From: a virus | Length of the DNA: 47,677 bases | IMG/VR virus record: IMGVR_UViG_3300025886_000044 | Location: 1 to 47,677 of that record | Reading direction: 5' to 3' (one strand) | Shown: in pieces, positions 8,934 to 16,996 of the stretch | Position numbering within the stretch: position 1 is the first letter of the stretch | How the letters are laid out: every line of letters starts with the position of its first letter | The notes under the pieces: generated by a model | The model's database searches: none | Told to the model about the DNA's origin: nothing | The model's input: the letters and a program-made list of their open reading frames with translations, nothing else | Position numbers and translations under genes: made by a program

Positions 8934-8957
8934 AAGGGGACGCAAGTCCCCTTTTTT
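8934..8957 (+). terminator. Rho-independent terminator after the capsid gene
   Basis: An 8-bp perfect stem (AAGGGGAC / GTCCCCTT) with a GCAA tetraloop is followed by further T residues. It lies 22 nt after the capsid stop and ends the highly expressed head transcript. It is the clearest terminator in the window. Confidence 0.9.
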
Positions 8958-8970
8958 GTTTCTACCTAAA

Positions 8971-8978
8971 TATAAATA
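8971..8978 (+). promoter_or_regulatory. Late promoter TATAAATA after the capsid terminator
   Basis: TATAAATA lies 13 nt after the terminator T-run and 20 nt before the next ATG, restarting late transcription for the tube-fold gene. It overlaps a CTAAATA string. A gaaaagga ribosome-binding site follows. Confidence 0.7.
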
Positions 8979-8997
8979 ATAGTGAAAAGGAAAAACA

Positions 8998-9579
8998 ATG
9001 GTAGCAATATCAAGACAACCGACTAAACTGGACTACGCAAGTCCTACTCAATTTAAGTTTACATTAAGTCAACTTCCAAAAGTTGAGTTCTTTACTACAG
9101 CTGCAAATATTCCAGATTTAACTCTTGCAGATGCAATTATACCTACACCATTTAAATCTATCCCAGTTATGGGTACTAATCTTACATATGGTAATTTAAA
9201 TATTACATTTATATGTGATGAGTTTTTAGAAAATTATAAAGAACTACACGACTGGTTAATTGCAATAGGTTTTCCAAAAAGTAGAGAACAGTTTAGAAAC
9301 TTTCGTGCAACAACATCTAATACACCAACTGGAACAAACGCAGTACCAAGAACAGATGCTGGTGCAGTTGGAAGAACAACTAGTGATAGGTCTATGTTTT
9401 CTGATGCAACATTAACAATCCTTTCAAATAAAAACAATCCAATTGTAGAAGTGCGTTTTGCAGATTTATATCCTACATCAATCAGTTCTTTAGAATTTAA
9501 TCAAGGTGCAACTGATGTTGAATATTTAACTGTTCAGGCAACCTTTACATATAAACTATACGAGATACACACACTATAA
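8998..9579 (+). CDS. Second tail-tube-fold protein in the gp3 position
   Basis: The 193-aa protein is a predicted tail component. It shows the gp19/gp54 fold pattern in order: FKFTLSQLPKVEFFTTAANIP (about 19-39), a middle LTYGNLNITFICDEFLENYKELHDWLIAIGFP stretch, and a C-terminal VRFADLYPTSISSLEFNQG...VQATFTYKLYEI strand pair. That order matches tail-tube proteins. In marine T4-like phages the gene after 23 is usually listed as gene 3 (tail terminator), so the slot suggests gp3, while the sequence suggests a tube or tube-initiator paralogue. It is expressed from its own late promoter and is probably a virion protein at one end of the tail. Confidence 0.65.
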   Translation: MVAISRQPTKLDYASPTQFKFTLSQLPKVEFFTTAANIPDLTLADAIIPTPFKSIPVMGTNLTYGNLNITFICDEFLENYKELHDWLIAIGFPKSREQFRNFRATTSNTPTGTNAVPRTDAGAVGRTTSDRSMFSDATLTILSNKNNPIVEVRFADLYPTSISSLEFNQGATDVEYLTVQATFTYKLYEIHTL

Positions 9580-9582
9580 ATA
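9575..9582 (+). promoter_or_regulatory. Late promoter TATAAATA overlapping a stop codon, before uvsY
   Basis: A perfect TATAAATA overlaps the stop codon of the tube-fold gene, 17 nt before the uvsY ATG. An aaaggata ribosome-binding site is in between. Late expression of uvsY fits recombination-dependent replication late in infection. Confidence 0.6.
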
Positions 9583-9598
9583 ATACAAAGGATATATA

Positions 9599-10027
9599 AT
9601 GACACTTGAAGAATTGAAGATGGAAGTTTATCTTTCATTAAAAGTAAATGATGAAAGACTTGATACAGAAGCACTCAAGAACCAAGAACTCTACGCAAAA
9701 TACTTAGACCACAAATCACGATTTGAATTACTCTTACATAAAGCAAAGGGTGATTACAAAAAACTATATCGTGAGAAATGGGAATACTATGGTGGTAAGG
9801 CTGATGCAAAAATCTATGTCACTAAACCATTTGACCTCAAAGTATTAAAGAGTGACCTAAGTGTCTACATAGAATCAGATGAAGACATTATACAAATAGA
9901 ACATAAAGTAGCATACCTTGAAACAGTTGTCAAGTATATTGATGGTGTTCTCAGGTCAATCAATAGTCGTGGTTGGGATATTAAAAACGCAATCGACTGG
10001 AAAAAGTTTGAAGCCGGAATGATGTAA
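9599..10027 (+). CDS. uvsY: Recombination mediator UvsY
   Basis: Loads the UvsX recombinase onto single-stranded DNA covered by gp32. The 142-aa length matches T4 UvsY (137 aa). The pattern matches the family: an N-terminal helix with ELKMEVYLSLKVNDERLDTEAL, the central KLYREKWEYYGGKADAKIYVTKPFDLKVLKSDLSVYIESDED core, and the C-terminal helix VKYIDGVLRSINSRGWDIKNAIDWKKFEAG. It sits upstream of uvsW, as in other marine T4-like phages, and its stop overlaps the next start (TAATGA). Confidence 0.93.
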   Translation: MTLEELKMEVYLSLKVNDERLDTEALKNQELYAKYLDHKSRFELLLHKAKGDYKKLYREKWEYYGGKADAKIYVTKPFDLKVLKSDLSVYIESDEDIIQIEHKVAYLETVVKYIDGVLRSINSRGWDIKNAIDWKKFEAGMM

Positions 10028-10578
10028 TGAGAGAGTGGATTGGATACTACAAAGATATATTATCAGATGAATTATCATCAAATCTTGCATTAAACTCTAA
10101 AGGTTGGAAACAATCAACATTTTCAAATGAAAAGGGTAATATTGGCTCAGAAGGTAGTTTAAAAAGAGTTGTAATGGACGAAACATATGTCAAAGAAAAC
10201 ATGACTTACTGGGTTGATTTAATTAATGCAACAAGAAAAGTAGTAAGTCTATATCAAAAAAAACACCCATACATGAAATACTTTAATCCAAATAGAACAA
10301 CAGATTTTAAGATAAACAAATATGGTAAAGGTGGGTTTATGTCTGAACACGCAGACAATATTCATCATAGTCATGGACAACAATATGGCTATCCATCAGC
10401 ATCACTTTTGTTTTTTCTTAATGATGGGTATAGAGGAGGAGAGATAGTAATTGCAGATAAGGTTTATACACCTAAGAGAAACTCTGCGATTATATTTCCA
10501 GCTAACTTTATGTTTCCACATCATGTAAATAAAATAGAATTTGGTACAAGGTACAGTATAATAACATGGCTCATGTAA
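10027..10578 (+). CDS. 2OG-Fe(II) oxygenase, prolyl-4-hydroxylase-like
   Basis: A 183-aa protein with a double-stranded beta-helix dioxygenase core. The iron-binding facial triad reads HAD (His108-x-Asp110) in FMSEHADNIHH and a distal His near 165-166 (FPHHV). A likely 2OG-binding Arg is R175 (FGTRYSIITWL). The middle SLLFFLNDGYRGGEIVIAD segment is typical of P4H-type oxygenases. It would hydroxylate an unknown substrate using 2OG, O2 and Fe(II). It is inserted between uvsY and uvsW with overlaps at both ends, so it is translated with the recombination genes. The substrate cannot be read from the sequence. Confidence 0.85.
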   Translation: MREWIGYYKDILSDELSSNLALNSKGWKQSTFSNEKGNIGSEGSLKRVVMDETYVKENMTYWVDLINATRKVVSLYQKKHPYMKYFNPNRTTDFKINKYGKGGFMSEHADNIHHSHGQQYGYPSASLLFFLNDGYRGGEIVIADKVYTPKRNSAIIFPANFMFPHHVNKIEFGTRYSIITWLM

Positions 10579-12029
10579 TTATATCCAAAGTAAACGAAGT
10601 TCACCTTAAGGTAGAAACAGAACCAAGTATCGCAAGAGAACTTGCAGATTACTTTACCTTTGAAGTACCAGGCCATAAGTTTATGCCTGCATATCGTAAT
10701 AAGATATGGGACGGAAAGATACGATTGTTTTCTACTGCAACTGGTAGAATATATGTTGGACTACTAGGATATATTAAAAAGTTCTGTGATAGAAATGACA
10801 TACAAATAAATATAGATGAAGGAGTTGAAGATGTTAAAGAAATTGGTAGAAAAGTTGTGGAGGGATTTGTCAAATCTCTTAAACCCAAATCCAAAGGTAA
10901 ATCCATTAAGTTGCGTGATTACCAAATTGATGCTATCGAGTATGCTCTTAAGTCACATAGGGCTTTACTTGTTTCTCCTACTGCTTCAGGTAAATCGTTA
11001 ATCATATATTCTCTAGTTCGTTATTATAAGATGATGGAACTAAAAACTTTGATATTAGTTCCTACTACTTCTTTAGTAGAACAGATGTATTCTGACTTTG
11101 AAGATTATGGGTGGAGTTCTGGAACATACTGTCAAAAGATTTATCAGGGACACGAAAAGAAAGTTGAGAAAGATGTAGTGATATCAACTTGGCAATCTAT
11201 TTACAAGATGCCTAAGAAATACTTTGAACAGTTTGGGTGCGTAATCGGTGATGAAGCTCATCTGTTTAAATCTAAATCACTTACAAACATAATGACAAAA
11301 TTACATTTATGTAAATACAGGTTTGGATTGACTGGTACATTAGATGGAACACAAACACATAGATTAGTTCTAGAAGGTTTGTTTGGTGAGGTAGAAAAGG
11401 TTGTTACAACAAAAGAATTGATAGACAACAAGACACTTGCAAATCTAAACATAGAATGCATTGTATTAAAACATAAAGAAGAAGATTGTAAATTAGTAAA
11501 GGATTATACATATGCAGAAGAAATCAATCATTTGGTATTACAGCCTAATAGGAATAATTTTATTAGTCGCTTATGCAATTCACTAGAAGGTAATACACTT
11601 TGTCTATACCAACTAGTAGAGAAACATGGTAATAAACTTTTTGAGTTAATGAAAGACTTTGATAGAAAAGTATTCTTTATACATGGTGGTACAGATGCTA
11701 AAACTAGAAACGATATAAGAGGAATAGTAGAAAAAGAAAATAATGCAATCATTATCGCAAGTTATGGTACGTTTAGTACTGGTATTAATATTAGGAACAT
11801 TAACAATGTCGTGTTCAGTTCACCTTCAAAGAGTAGAATTAGAGTTCTCCAGTCAATCGGTAGGGGACTCCGTACAAGTGCAACTAAAGATTCCATTAGG
11901 TTGTTCGACTTGTCAGACGACTTATCGTATAAAAGTAAGATGAACTTTACTTTAAACCACTTTAATGAAAGACTAAATATCTATAACGAAGAACAATTCA
12001 ACTATAAAATTGATAGGATTAAGCTATGA
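10566..12029 (+). CDS. uvsW: Recombination helicase UvsW
   Basis: Superfamily 2 helicase acting on branched DNA; in T4 it unwinds R-loops and drives the switch to recombination-dependent replication. The 487-aa length is near T4 UvsW (503 aa). Visible motifs are the Q-type LRDYQIDAI at about 117-125, Walker A SPTASGKS at 137-144, DEAH at 229-232, TGTLDG (motif III) at about 257-262, and the C-terminal helicase part SIGRGLR near 435-441. The N-terminal about 95 residues form the substrate-binding domain typical of UvsW. It overlaps the oxygenase gene by 13 nt and the next gene by 4 nt. Confidence 0.95.
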   Translation: MAHVIISKVNEVHLKVETEPSIARELADYFTFEVPGHKFMPAYRNKIWDGKIRLFSTATGRIYVGLLGYIKKFCDRNDIQINIDEGVEDVKEIGRKVVEGFVKSLKPKSKGKSIKLRDYQIDAIEYALKSHRALLVSPTASGKSLIIYSLVRYYKMMELKTLILVPTTSLVEQMYSDFEDYGWSSGTYCQKIYQGHEKKVEKDVVISTWQSIYKMPKKYFEQFGCVIGDEAHLFKSKSLTNIMTKLHLCKYRFGLTGTLDGTQTHRLVLEGLFGEVEKVVTTKELIDNKTLANLNIECIVLKHKEEDCKLVKDYTYAEEINHLVLQPNRNNFISRLCNSLEGNTLCLYQLVEKHGNKLFELMKDFDRKVFFIHGGTDAKTRNDIRGIVEKENNAIIIASYGTFSTGINIRNINNVVFSSPSKSRIRVLQSIGRGLRTSATKDSIRLFDLSDDLSYKSKMNFTLNHFNERLNIYNEEQFNYKIDRIKL

Positions 12030-12454
12030 GTAGTTATCAAATAATCAAATTAAAGAACGGAGAAGACTTAATTTGTAATGTGTTAGATAATGAAAATGGT
12101 AGACTAAAAGTTTCATCACCATTAAAGATGGAAACTGTCAATCGTTTATCTAAAAAAGGATTAACTGAGTCTTTGGCTTTAACAAGATGGATACAACCGT
12201 ATTCTGATGAAGAACATTACTTTATAGAATCTAACTCAATAATTATAATGACACCAGCATCAGTTGGTATGACAAAATATTATCAATATGTATTAAAGAG
12301 TTATGATGGATTAGTATTAAAAAATGCTAAAGAAGAAACAGTAGAAAAGATAAGAAGTGAAAAACAAAAGAGTAGTAAATTAGAAATAGATGATGATATG
12401 GTAGAATCAGATTTAAGAGATTATCTTTATACCGATAAGAAGACAATCCATTAG
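12026..12454 (+). CDS. Conserved small protein after uvsW, possible Sm-like N-terminus
   Basis: The 142-aa product is not assigned a function. Its first 35 residues, YQIIKLKNGEDLICNVLDNE...LKVSSPLKM, resemble the short Sm/LSm-like beta strands (L-x-N-G-x-x-I, then D-x-x-x-x-x-L). The C-terminal 45 residues are charged and helical (EETVEKIRSEKQKSSKLEID). It overlaps uvsW by 4 nt (ATGA), so it is translated with it. If the Sm-like reading is right it would bind RNA. Only the fold suggestion is mine, and it is weak. Confidence 0.55.
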   Translation: MSSYQIIKLKNGEDLICNVLDNENGRLKVSSPLKMETVNRLSKKGLTESLALTRWIQPYSDEEHYFIESNSIIIMTPASVGMTKYYQYVLKSYDGLVLKNAKEETVEKIRSEKQKSSKLEIDDDMVESDLRDYLYTDKKTIH

Positions 12455-12534
12455 TATATATTCCACCCTACCTCAATGCTTAGTTTAACCATGTTTTGTT
12501 AATCTGTCAAGTAAAAAAAATAATAAAATAATAT

Positions 12535-12563
12535 TTGACAAGTATGCAGTTTTCTAGTATTAT
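12535..12563 (+). promoter_or_regulatory. Sigma70-type promoter for the gp55 gene
   Basis: TTGACA (12535-12540), a 17-nt spacer and TATTAT (12558-12563) give a near-consensus host promoter in the 134-nt gap after the Sm-like gene. The rest of the gap is A/T-rich with no visible gene. It is followed by a gaaagg ribosome-binding site before the gp55 ATG. It separates an early/middle unit (55-47-46) from the uvsY-uvsW unit. Confidence 0.8.
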
Positions 12564-12588
12564 AGTATTAATTGCGAAAGGTAAATAA

Positions 12589-13152
12589 ATGGCAAAAAGA
12601 AAAAGTACAGCTGCACACTATGTAGATAATAAAGTATTTCTACAGGCTATGAAGGAATGGAAAGAACAGTGTGAGGAAGCATTACAGACAGGTGAAGAAA
12701 AACCAAGAGTATCAAATTACATAGGTGAATGTTTTTTAAAGATTGCAAATGGTCTTTCTCATAAACCTAACTTTATGAACTATACATTTAAAGATGATAT
12801 GGTTTCTGATGGTATAGAGAATTGTCTACAATATATACACAACTTTAATCCAGAGAAATCGAAGAATCCATTTGCTTATTTTACACAAATAATATACTAT
12901 GCGTTTATACGAAGAATACAAAGAGAAAAGAAACAAACTCATGTGAAACATAGATTGATTGAGAAAGTAGATTACAGAGCCTTTGTAACTATGGAAGGAG
13001 ATGAAAATTCTTATAGTGTTAGTGGTTTTGACCCAACGATTATGTTACCAGATGAAGCAGTATATAAACCGAAGAAGAAAGTCAAAGTAGACAAACCTTC
13101 TGGACTAGAAAATTTTATGGAAGAAAAGAGTGAAGATAGCGATAATAACTGA
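12589..13152 (+). CDS. 55: Late-transcription sigma factor gp55
   Basis: Phage sigma-like factor that directs host RNA polymerase to late TATAAATA promoters, coupled to the gp45 clamp. The 187-aa length matches T4 gp55 (185 aa). The core region NGLSHKPNFMNYTFKDDMVSDGIENCLQYIHNFNPEKSKNPFAYFTQIIYYAFIRRIQREKK-type sequence (about 53-115) is the sigma region 2-like domain of the family. The C-terminal 30 residues are acidic and lysine-rich. It shares its last 23 nt with the gp47 gene. The late boxes listed in this window are its expected targets. Confidence 0.93.
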   Translation: MAKRKSTAAHYVDNKVFLQAMKEWKEQCEEALQTGEEKPRVSNYIGECFLKIANGLSHKPNFMNYTFKDDMVSDGIENCLQYIHNFNPEKSKNPFAYFTQIIYYAFIRRIQREKKQTHVKHRLIEKVDYRAFVTMEGDENSYSVSGFDPTIMLPDEAVYKPKKKVKVDKPSGLENFMEEKSEDSDNN

Positions 13153-14194
13153 TACACACTTCGGTGCAAGAAACGATAGTATACAGTATGATGAATATTT
13201 CTACCAGTTTTATGAGGGATTGTTTTTTCCTTATCTACAGAAACATAACATTAAAACTGTTATACATCTGGGAGATGTATTAGATAGACGTAAGTTTGTG
13301 TCCTATCGTATTGCAAAGAACTTCAGAGAAAGATTTATATTACCATTTCAAGCTTTAGATATAGAACTACACGCATTGGTTGGTAATCACGATATCTTTT
13401 ACAAAAATACAAATGATGTAAACTCATTACAAGAACTTATTAACGATAGATATAAAAAGATACATTTATATCCAGAGGCACAAGAAGTAACCTTTGATGG
13501 ATTACCTATATTGTTTATGCCTTGGATTAATAGTCAGAACTATATCTATTCAATGGGTATGATTGATGAAACTAAAGCTCAGATATGTATGGGTCATTTG
13601 GATATTAATGGTTTCAAGATGAATAAGACTTCGATTATGTCTGAACATGGATATGATAAAACTACATTTAGAAAGTTTGATACAGTAATGAGTGGACACT
13701 TTCATCACAAGTCAGATGATGGACAAATATTTTATTTGGGAACACCTTATGAAATATACTGGAATGATTATGATGACCCAAAAGGTTTTCATATATTTGA
13801 TACTGAAACAAGACAGCTTGAAAGGGTAATAAATCCCTTGACAATCTTTGATAAAATATACTATGATGATACTACAACAAATTATGAAAATGTAAATGTT
13901 GAACAATACAAAAATAAATTCATTAAAGTTGTGGTTGTAAACAAAAAAGACTTATATCAGTTTGATAGATTTATTGATAAGTTATTAAAAGTTGATACAC
14001 ATGAAGTGAAGATTATAGAAGACTTTACTGATTTAGATGCGAACAGTGTTTCTGATGATATTGTTGAAAATTCAGAAGATACTATTACATTATTAAATAA
14101 GTATGTGGACGAGTTACCAGTTGACTTAAATAAAAATAGATTGAAGAACGAAGTAAGAACTTTATATACGGAAGCTCAAGACTTAGATATATGA
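13130..14194 (+). CDS. 47: Recombination nuclease subunit gp47 (Mre11-like)
   Basis: Metallophosphoesterase nuclease subunit of the gp46/47 complex that resects DNA ends for recombination-dependent replication. The 354-aa length is close to T4 gp47 (339 aa). Metal-binding motifs run in order: DTHFG at 8-12, GDVLDRR at about 48-54, GNHD near 84-87, GHLD near 160-163 and GHFHH near 187-191. The start is GTG at 13130, inside the gp55 gene, judged from the match of MKIAIITDTHFG to family N-termini. Its stop overlaps the gp46 start by 4 nt (ATGA). Confidence 0.95.
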   Translation: MKIAIITDTHFGARNDSIQYDEYFYQFYEGLFFPYLQKHNIKTVIHLGDVLDRRKFVSYRIAKNFRERFILPFQALDIELHALVGNHDIFYKNTNDVNSLQELINDRYKKIHLYPEAQEVTFDGLPILFMPWINSQNYIYSMGMIDETKAQICMGHLDINGFKMNKTSIMSEHGYDKTTFRKFDTVMSGHFHHKSDDGQIFYLGTPYEIYWNDYDDPKGFHIFDTETRQLERVINPLTIFDKIYYDDTTTNYENVNVEQYKNKFIKVVVVNKKDLYQFDRFIDKLLKVDTHEVKIIEDFTDLDANSVSDDIVENSEDTITLLNKYVDELPVDLNKNRLKNEVRTLYTEAQDLDI

Positions 14195-15897
14195 TAATAT
14201 TCAAATCGGTGAAGTGGAAGAACTTGCTTTCGACAGGTAATTCTTTTACTACAATTTTTTTAGATAAACAACCTACAACTTTGATTGTGGGTGATAATGG
14301 TTCTGGTAAATCTACCATACTAGACGCATTGACCTTTGTGTTATTCAATAAACCATTTCGTATTGTTAAGAAAGCACAACTCGTAAACTCTGTAAACAAT
14401 TCAGAAACAGTTGTAGAAGTAGAGTTTGAGATTGGTACAAGAAAATACAGAGTAATGCGTGGTATCAAACCTAATAAGTTTGAAATTTATTGTAATGATA
14501 AAATGGTAAACCAAGATGCAAGCTCTAGAGATTATCAGAAGTACCTAGAACAAAATATCCTTAAACTAAACTATCGAAGTTTTACACAAGTAGTGATACT
14601 TGGTAATGCGTCATTCATTCCATTTATGCAGTTGAAGTCTGTACACAGAAGAGAGGTGGTTGAGGAGATATTAGATATAAAGATATTCTCATTGATGAAT
14701 ATGTTAGTCAAAAATCAAATCAAAGATGTAACAGATGAACTAAGAGATATAGATTACAACAAAGAACTTACAGAAGAAAAGATAGGTCTACAAGGTAAAT
14801 ATATCGAAGACCTTAAGAAAAACAAAGATAAGATTATTAGAGATAAGTTGTCAAAGATAGATGACAATCAAGATATTATAGATGTCAAAGTAAAAGATAG
14901 AGAAACTCTCAAGACAGAAAATGAAATGTTATTACAAGACATAGCTGATAGAATAGAAGTAGAAGATAAACTTGTAAAGTTAAATGATATTAAATCAACA
15001 CTTGTAGAAAAACACAAACAACATTCTAAGAAGATAGACTTTTACAAAAACAATGATGAGTGTCCAGAGTGTAAACAGAATATTGATAAAGATTTCAAAG
15101 AGAATATGATAACAGAAAAAAATAAAGATGTTGATACGATTGTCAAAGGTATAAAACAACTTAAGATTGAACTAGACGAAAAAACAAAAAGGTCAAAGAC
15201 AATCAAAGGTGTCACAACTAAGATAAGAGAAAATGATGTAAAGGTTGCAAGACTACACAGCTCTATAACAGAACTAGAGAAGTTTAATACACAATTAGAA
15301 ACAGAGATGAAATCATTTCAAGAGGGTGGTGTAGGACAATCTGATGAAGATAAACTCAAAGAACTAAAAGAAAACTTAGATAAGATATCTGAACAAAGAC
15401 ACAAACTGCGTGAGGATAAATTATACCTAGAAGCATCTAAAGCTATGTTACAAGATAGTGGTATCAAAACAAAGATAATCAAACAGTATCTACCAATTAT
15501 GAATAAGTTGATAAACACATATTTGACATCTATGGAGTTTTATGTTAACTTTACATTAAATGAAAACTTTGAAGAAACCATCAAGTCAAGGTATAGAGAT
15601 GAATTTACCTACGCATCATTCAGTGAAGGTGAAAAGATGAGAATAGACCTTGCACTATTATTTACTTGGAGAGCTATCGCAAAGATGAAGAACTCTACAA
15701 ATACTAATCTATTAATATTAGATGAGATATTCGATAGTAGTTTAGACGGAACAGGAACAGATGAGTTTCTTAAGATATTAAACACCTTGTCAAAAGAGAA
15801 TGTATTTGTTATAAGTCATAAAGGTGATACATTGTTTGATAAGTTTAGAAGTGTCATTAAATTTGAAAAAGTAAAGAACTTTAGTCATGTCAGTTAA
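14191..15897 (+). CDS. 46: Recombination nuclease subunit gp46 (Rad50/SbcC-like ATPase)
   Basis: ABC/SMC-type ATPase partner of gp47. The 568-aa length matches T4 gp46 (560 aa). Walker A is VGDNGSGKST at 33-42. Coiled-coil arms follow (about 170-280 and 320-420) with a zinc-hook CPEC at 291-294. The ABC signature FSEGEKMR is near 476-483 and Walker B LLILDEIFDSSLD near 506-518. It is translated with gp47 by a 4-nt overlap. Its end overlaps the next gene by 11 nt. Confidence 0.96.
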   Translation: MIIFKSVKWKNLLSTGNSFTTIFLDKQPTTLIVGDNGSGKSTILDALTFVLFNKPFRIVKKAQLVNSVNNSETVVEVEFEIGTRKYRVMRGIKPNKFEIYCNDKMVNQDASSRDYQKYLEQNILKLNYRSFTQVVILGNASFIPFMQLKSVHRREVVEEILDIKIFSLMNMLVKNQIKDVTDELRDIDYNKELTEEKIGLQGKYIEDLKKNKDKIIRDKLSKIDDNQDIIDVKVKDRETLKTENEMLLQDIADRIEVEDKLVKLNDIKSTLVEKHKQHSKKIDFYKNNDECPECKQNIDKDFKENMITEKNKDVDTIVKGIKQLKIELDEKTKRSKTIKGVTTKIRENDVKVARLHSSITELEKFNTQLETEMKSFQEGGVGQSDEDKLKELKENLDKISEQRHKLREDKLYLEASKAMLQDSGIKTKIIKQYLPIMNKLINTYLTSMEFYVNFTLNENFEETIKSRYRDEFTYASFSEGEKMRIDLALLFTWRAIAKMKNSTNTNLLILDEIFDSSLDGTGTDEFLKILNTLSKENVFVISHKGDTLFDKFRSVIKFEKVKNFSHVS

Positions 15898-16360
15898 AAT
15901 TTATATATGTAAAAAAATCTGCAATGTATGTGGTACTATGTACATTTGTAAAACACAACAAGACCCCTATAGGTATGAAGGCTCTGGTACTGAATGGAAA
16001 ATTCATAATCAAAAATGTGGAATAAATCATTCTACTAAAATTTTATTTTCATCAAGTAATAAACAAGAGGTAAAAGAGTTTTGTGAAAAATATGGTAAAG
16101 AAATTAATCCTAACTATTGGAAAACCCCAGAGTATGCTAATATGATTATGGAAGGTGGTGGTTATAATAATACTGGCGAGGCAAATCCTAATTATAAAAA
16201 CGGTAGGGCAGTAGGGTGGAGAAGTAATCCTAAAGTTCAAAAAGAAAATGATAGAATTAGAAATGCAATATATCATAAGGAAAATAGAGATAAAGAAAAT
16301 GCAAGAATGAGAGCTTATTACCATAGAAAAAAAAGAGAAAAATTAAATGTTGTTTCCTAA
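15887..16360 (+). CDS. Homing-endonuclease-like protein with NUMOD3-type motif
   Basis: The 157-aa protein has an N-terminal CNVCG zinc knuckle (about 12-16), then YRYEGSGTEWKIHNQKCG, which resembles the Y-x-GSG-x-x-WK-x-H-x-x-x-x-G block of phage GIY-YIG-like or related homing enzymes. GEANPNYKNGRAVGWRSNP at about 100-118 is a NUMOD3-type DNA-binding motif (G-x-x-NP-x-Y). The C-terminus is a basic helix. Such free-standing homing genes sit between core genes, and this one lies directly after gp46 and is joined to it by overlap. Catalytic residues are not certain, so nuclease activity is inferred only from the module pattern. Confidence 0.55.
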   Translation: MSVKIYICKKICNVCGTMYICKTQQDPYRYEGSGTEWKIHNQKCGINHSTKILFSSSNKQEVKEFCEKYGKEINPNYWKTPEYANMIMEGGGYNNTGEANPNYKNGRAVGWRSNPKVQKENDRIRNAIYHKENRDKENARMRAYYHRKKREKLNVVS

Positions 16361-16913
16361 AAAGAAATATCAGATAATATATGCAGACCCACCTTGGCTG
16401 TTTAGAGTTAGAAGTGAAAAGGGTAATAAAAGGTCTGCAACAAATCATTATGATGTAATGTCTATACAAGATATAAAAGATATGCCTGTTCAAGACATTG
16501 CAGATGAAAACTGTATACTGTTTATATGGGTAACATTTCCCAATCTGATAGAGGGTATAGATACAATAAAATCTTGGGGATTTACATATAAGACTTGTGC
16601 ATTCAATTGGGTAAAGAGAAATAAGAAAGCACCTAGTTGGTTTTGGGGTATGGGATATTGGACACGAAGTAATAGTGAACTATGTTTACTTGCAACAAAG
16701 GGTAGCCCAAAAAGATTGTCAAAGAGTATACATCAAATAGTAGATGACCCTATCAGAGAACATTCTAGAAAACCAGACTGCATAAGAAATAGAATAGTTG
16801 ATTTATGTGGAGATGTACCAAGAATAGAACTATTCGCAAGACAACAAACAAAAGGGTGGGATTACTTTGGTAATGAAATAAAACACTCAACATTAGAGGA
16901 ACACATGATATGA
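16347..16913 (+). CDS. MT-A70-family N6-adenine methyltransferase
   Basis: A 188-aa SAM-dependent methyltransferase. The catalytic motif is DPPW at 14-17 within YQIIYADPPWLFR, followed by FIWVTFPNLIEGIDTIKSWGFTYKTCAFNWVK and ELCLLATKG, all typical of MT-A70 proteins such as phage Dam-like or RNA m6A-type enzymes. RKPDCIRNRIVDLCGDVPRIELFARQQTKGWDYFGNE is the C-terminal part. It overlaps the preceding homing-like gene by 14 nt. A second and a third methylase-type gene lie at 33.7 and 36.9 kb. DNA adenine methylation of the phage genome is the simplest role; RNA as substrate cannot be excluded. Confidence 0.88.
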   Translation: MLFPKKKYQIIYADPPWLFRVRSEKGNKRSATNHYDVMSIQDIKDMPVQDIADENCILFIWVTFPNLIEGIDTIKSWGFTYKTCAFNWVKRNKKAPSWFWGMGYWTRSNSELCLLATKGSPKRLSKSIHQIVDDPIREHSRKPDCIRNRIVDLCGDVPRIELFARQQTKGWDYFGNEIKHSTLEEHMI

Positions 16914-16996
16914 ACAAAAGAAAAGATAACCAAGCAGTAGGATTATTCTTATTGATATTCGCAATTATTATATTATTAGGAGTGTTAAATGGCTGA
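16910..16996 (+). CDS. Small single-pass membrane protein (28 aa)
   Basis: A short open frame of 28 codons: a basic N-terminus (MNKRKDNQ) followed by a hydrophobic helix GLFLLIFAIIILLGVL. Its ATG overlaps the methylase stop (ATGATATGA) and its stop overlaps the start of the deformylase gene. The tight packing and charge-hydrophobic design suggest a real small membrane peptide. It could instead serve only for translational coupling. Confidence 0.45.
   Translation: MNKRKDNQAVGLFLLIFAIIILLGVLNG

Noticed and set aside
13130-13152. The overlap of gp55 and gp47 as a possible frameshift
   Set aside because: Both genes have their own complete family-length frames; the GTG start of gp47 inside gp55 is a normal overlap.
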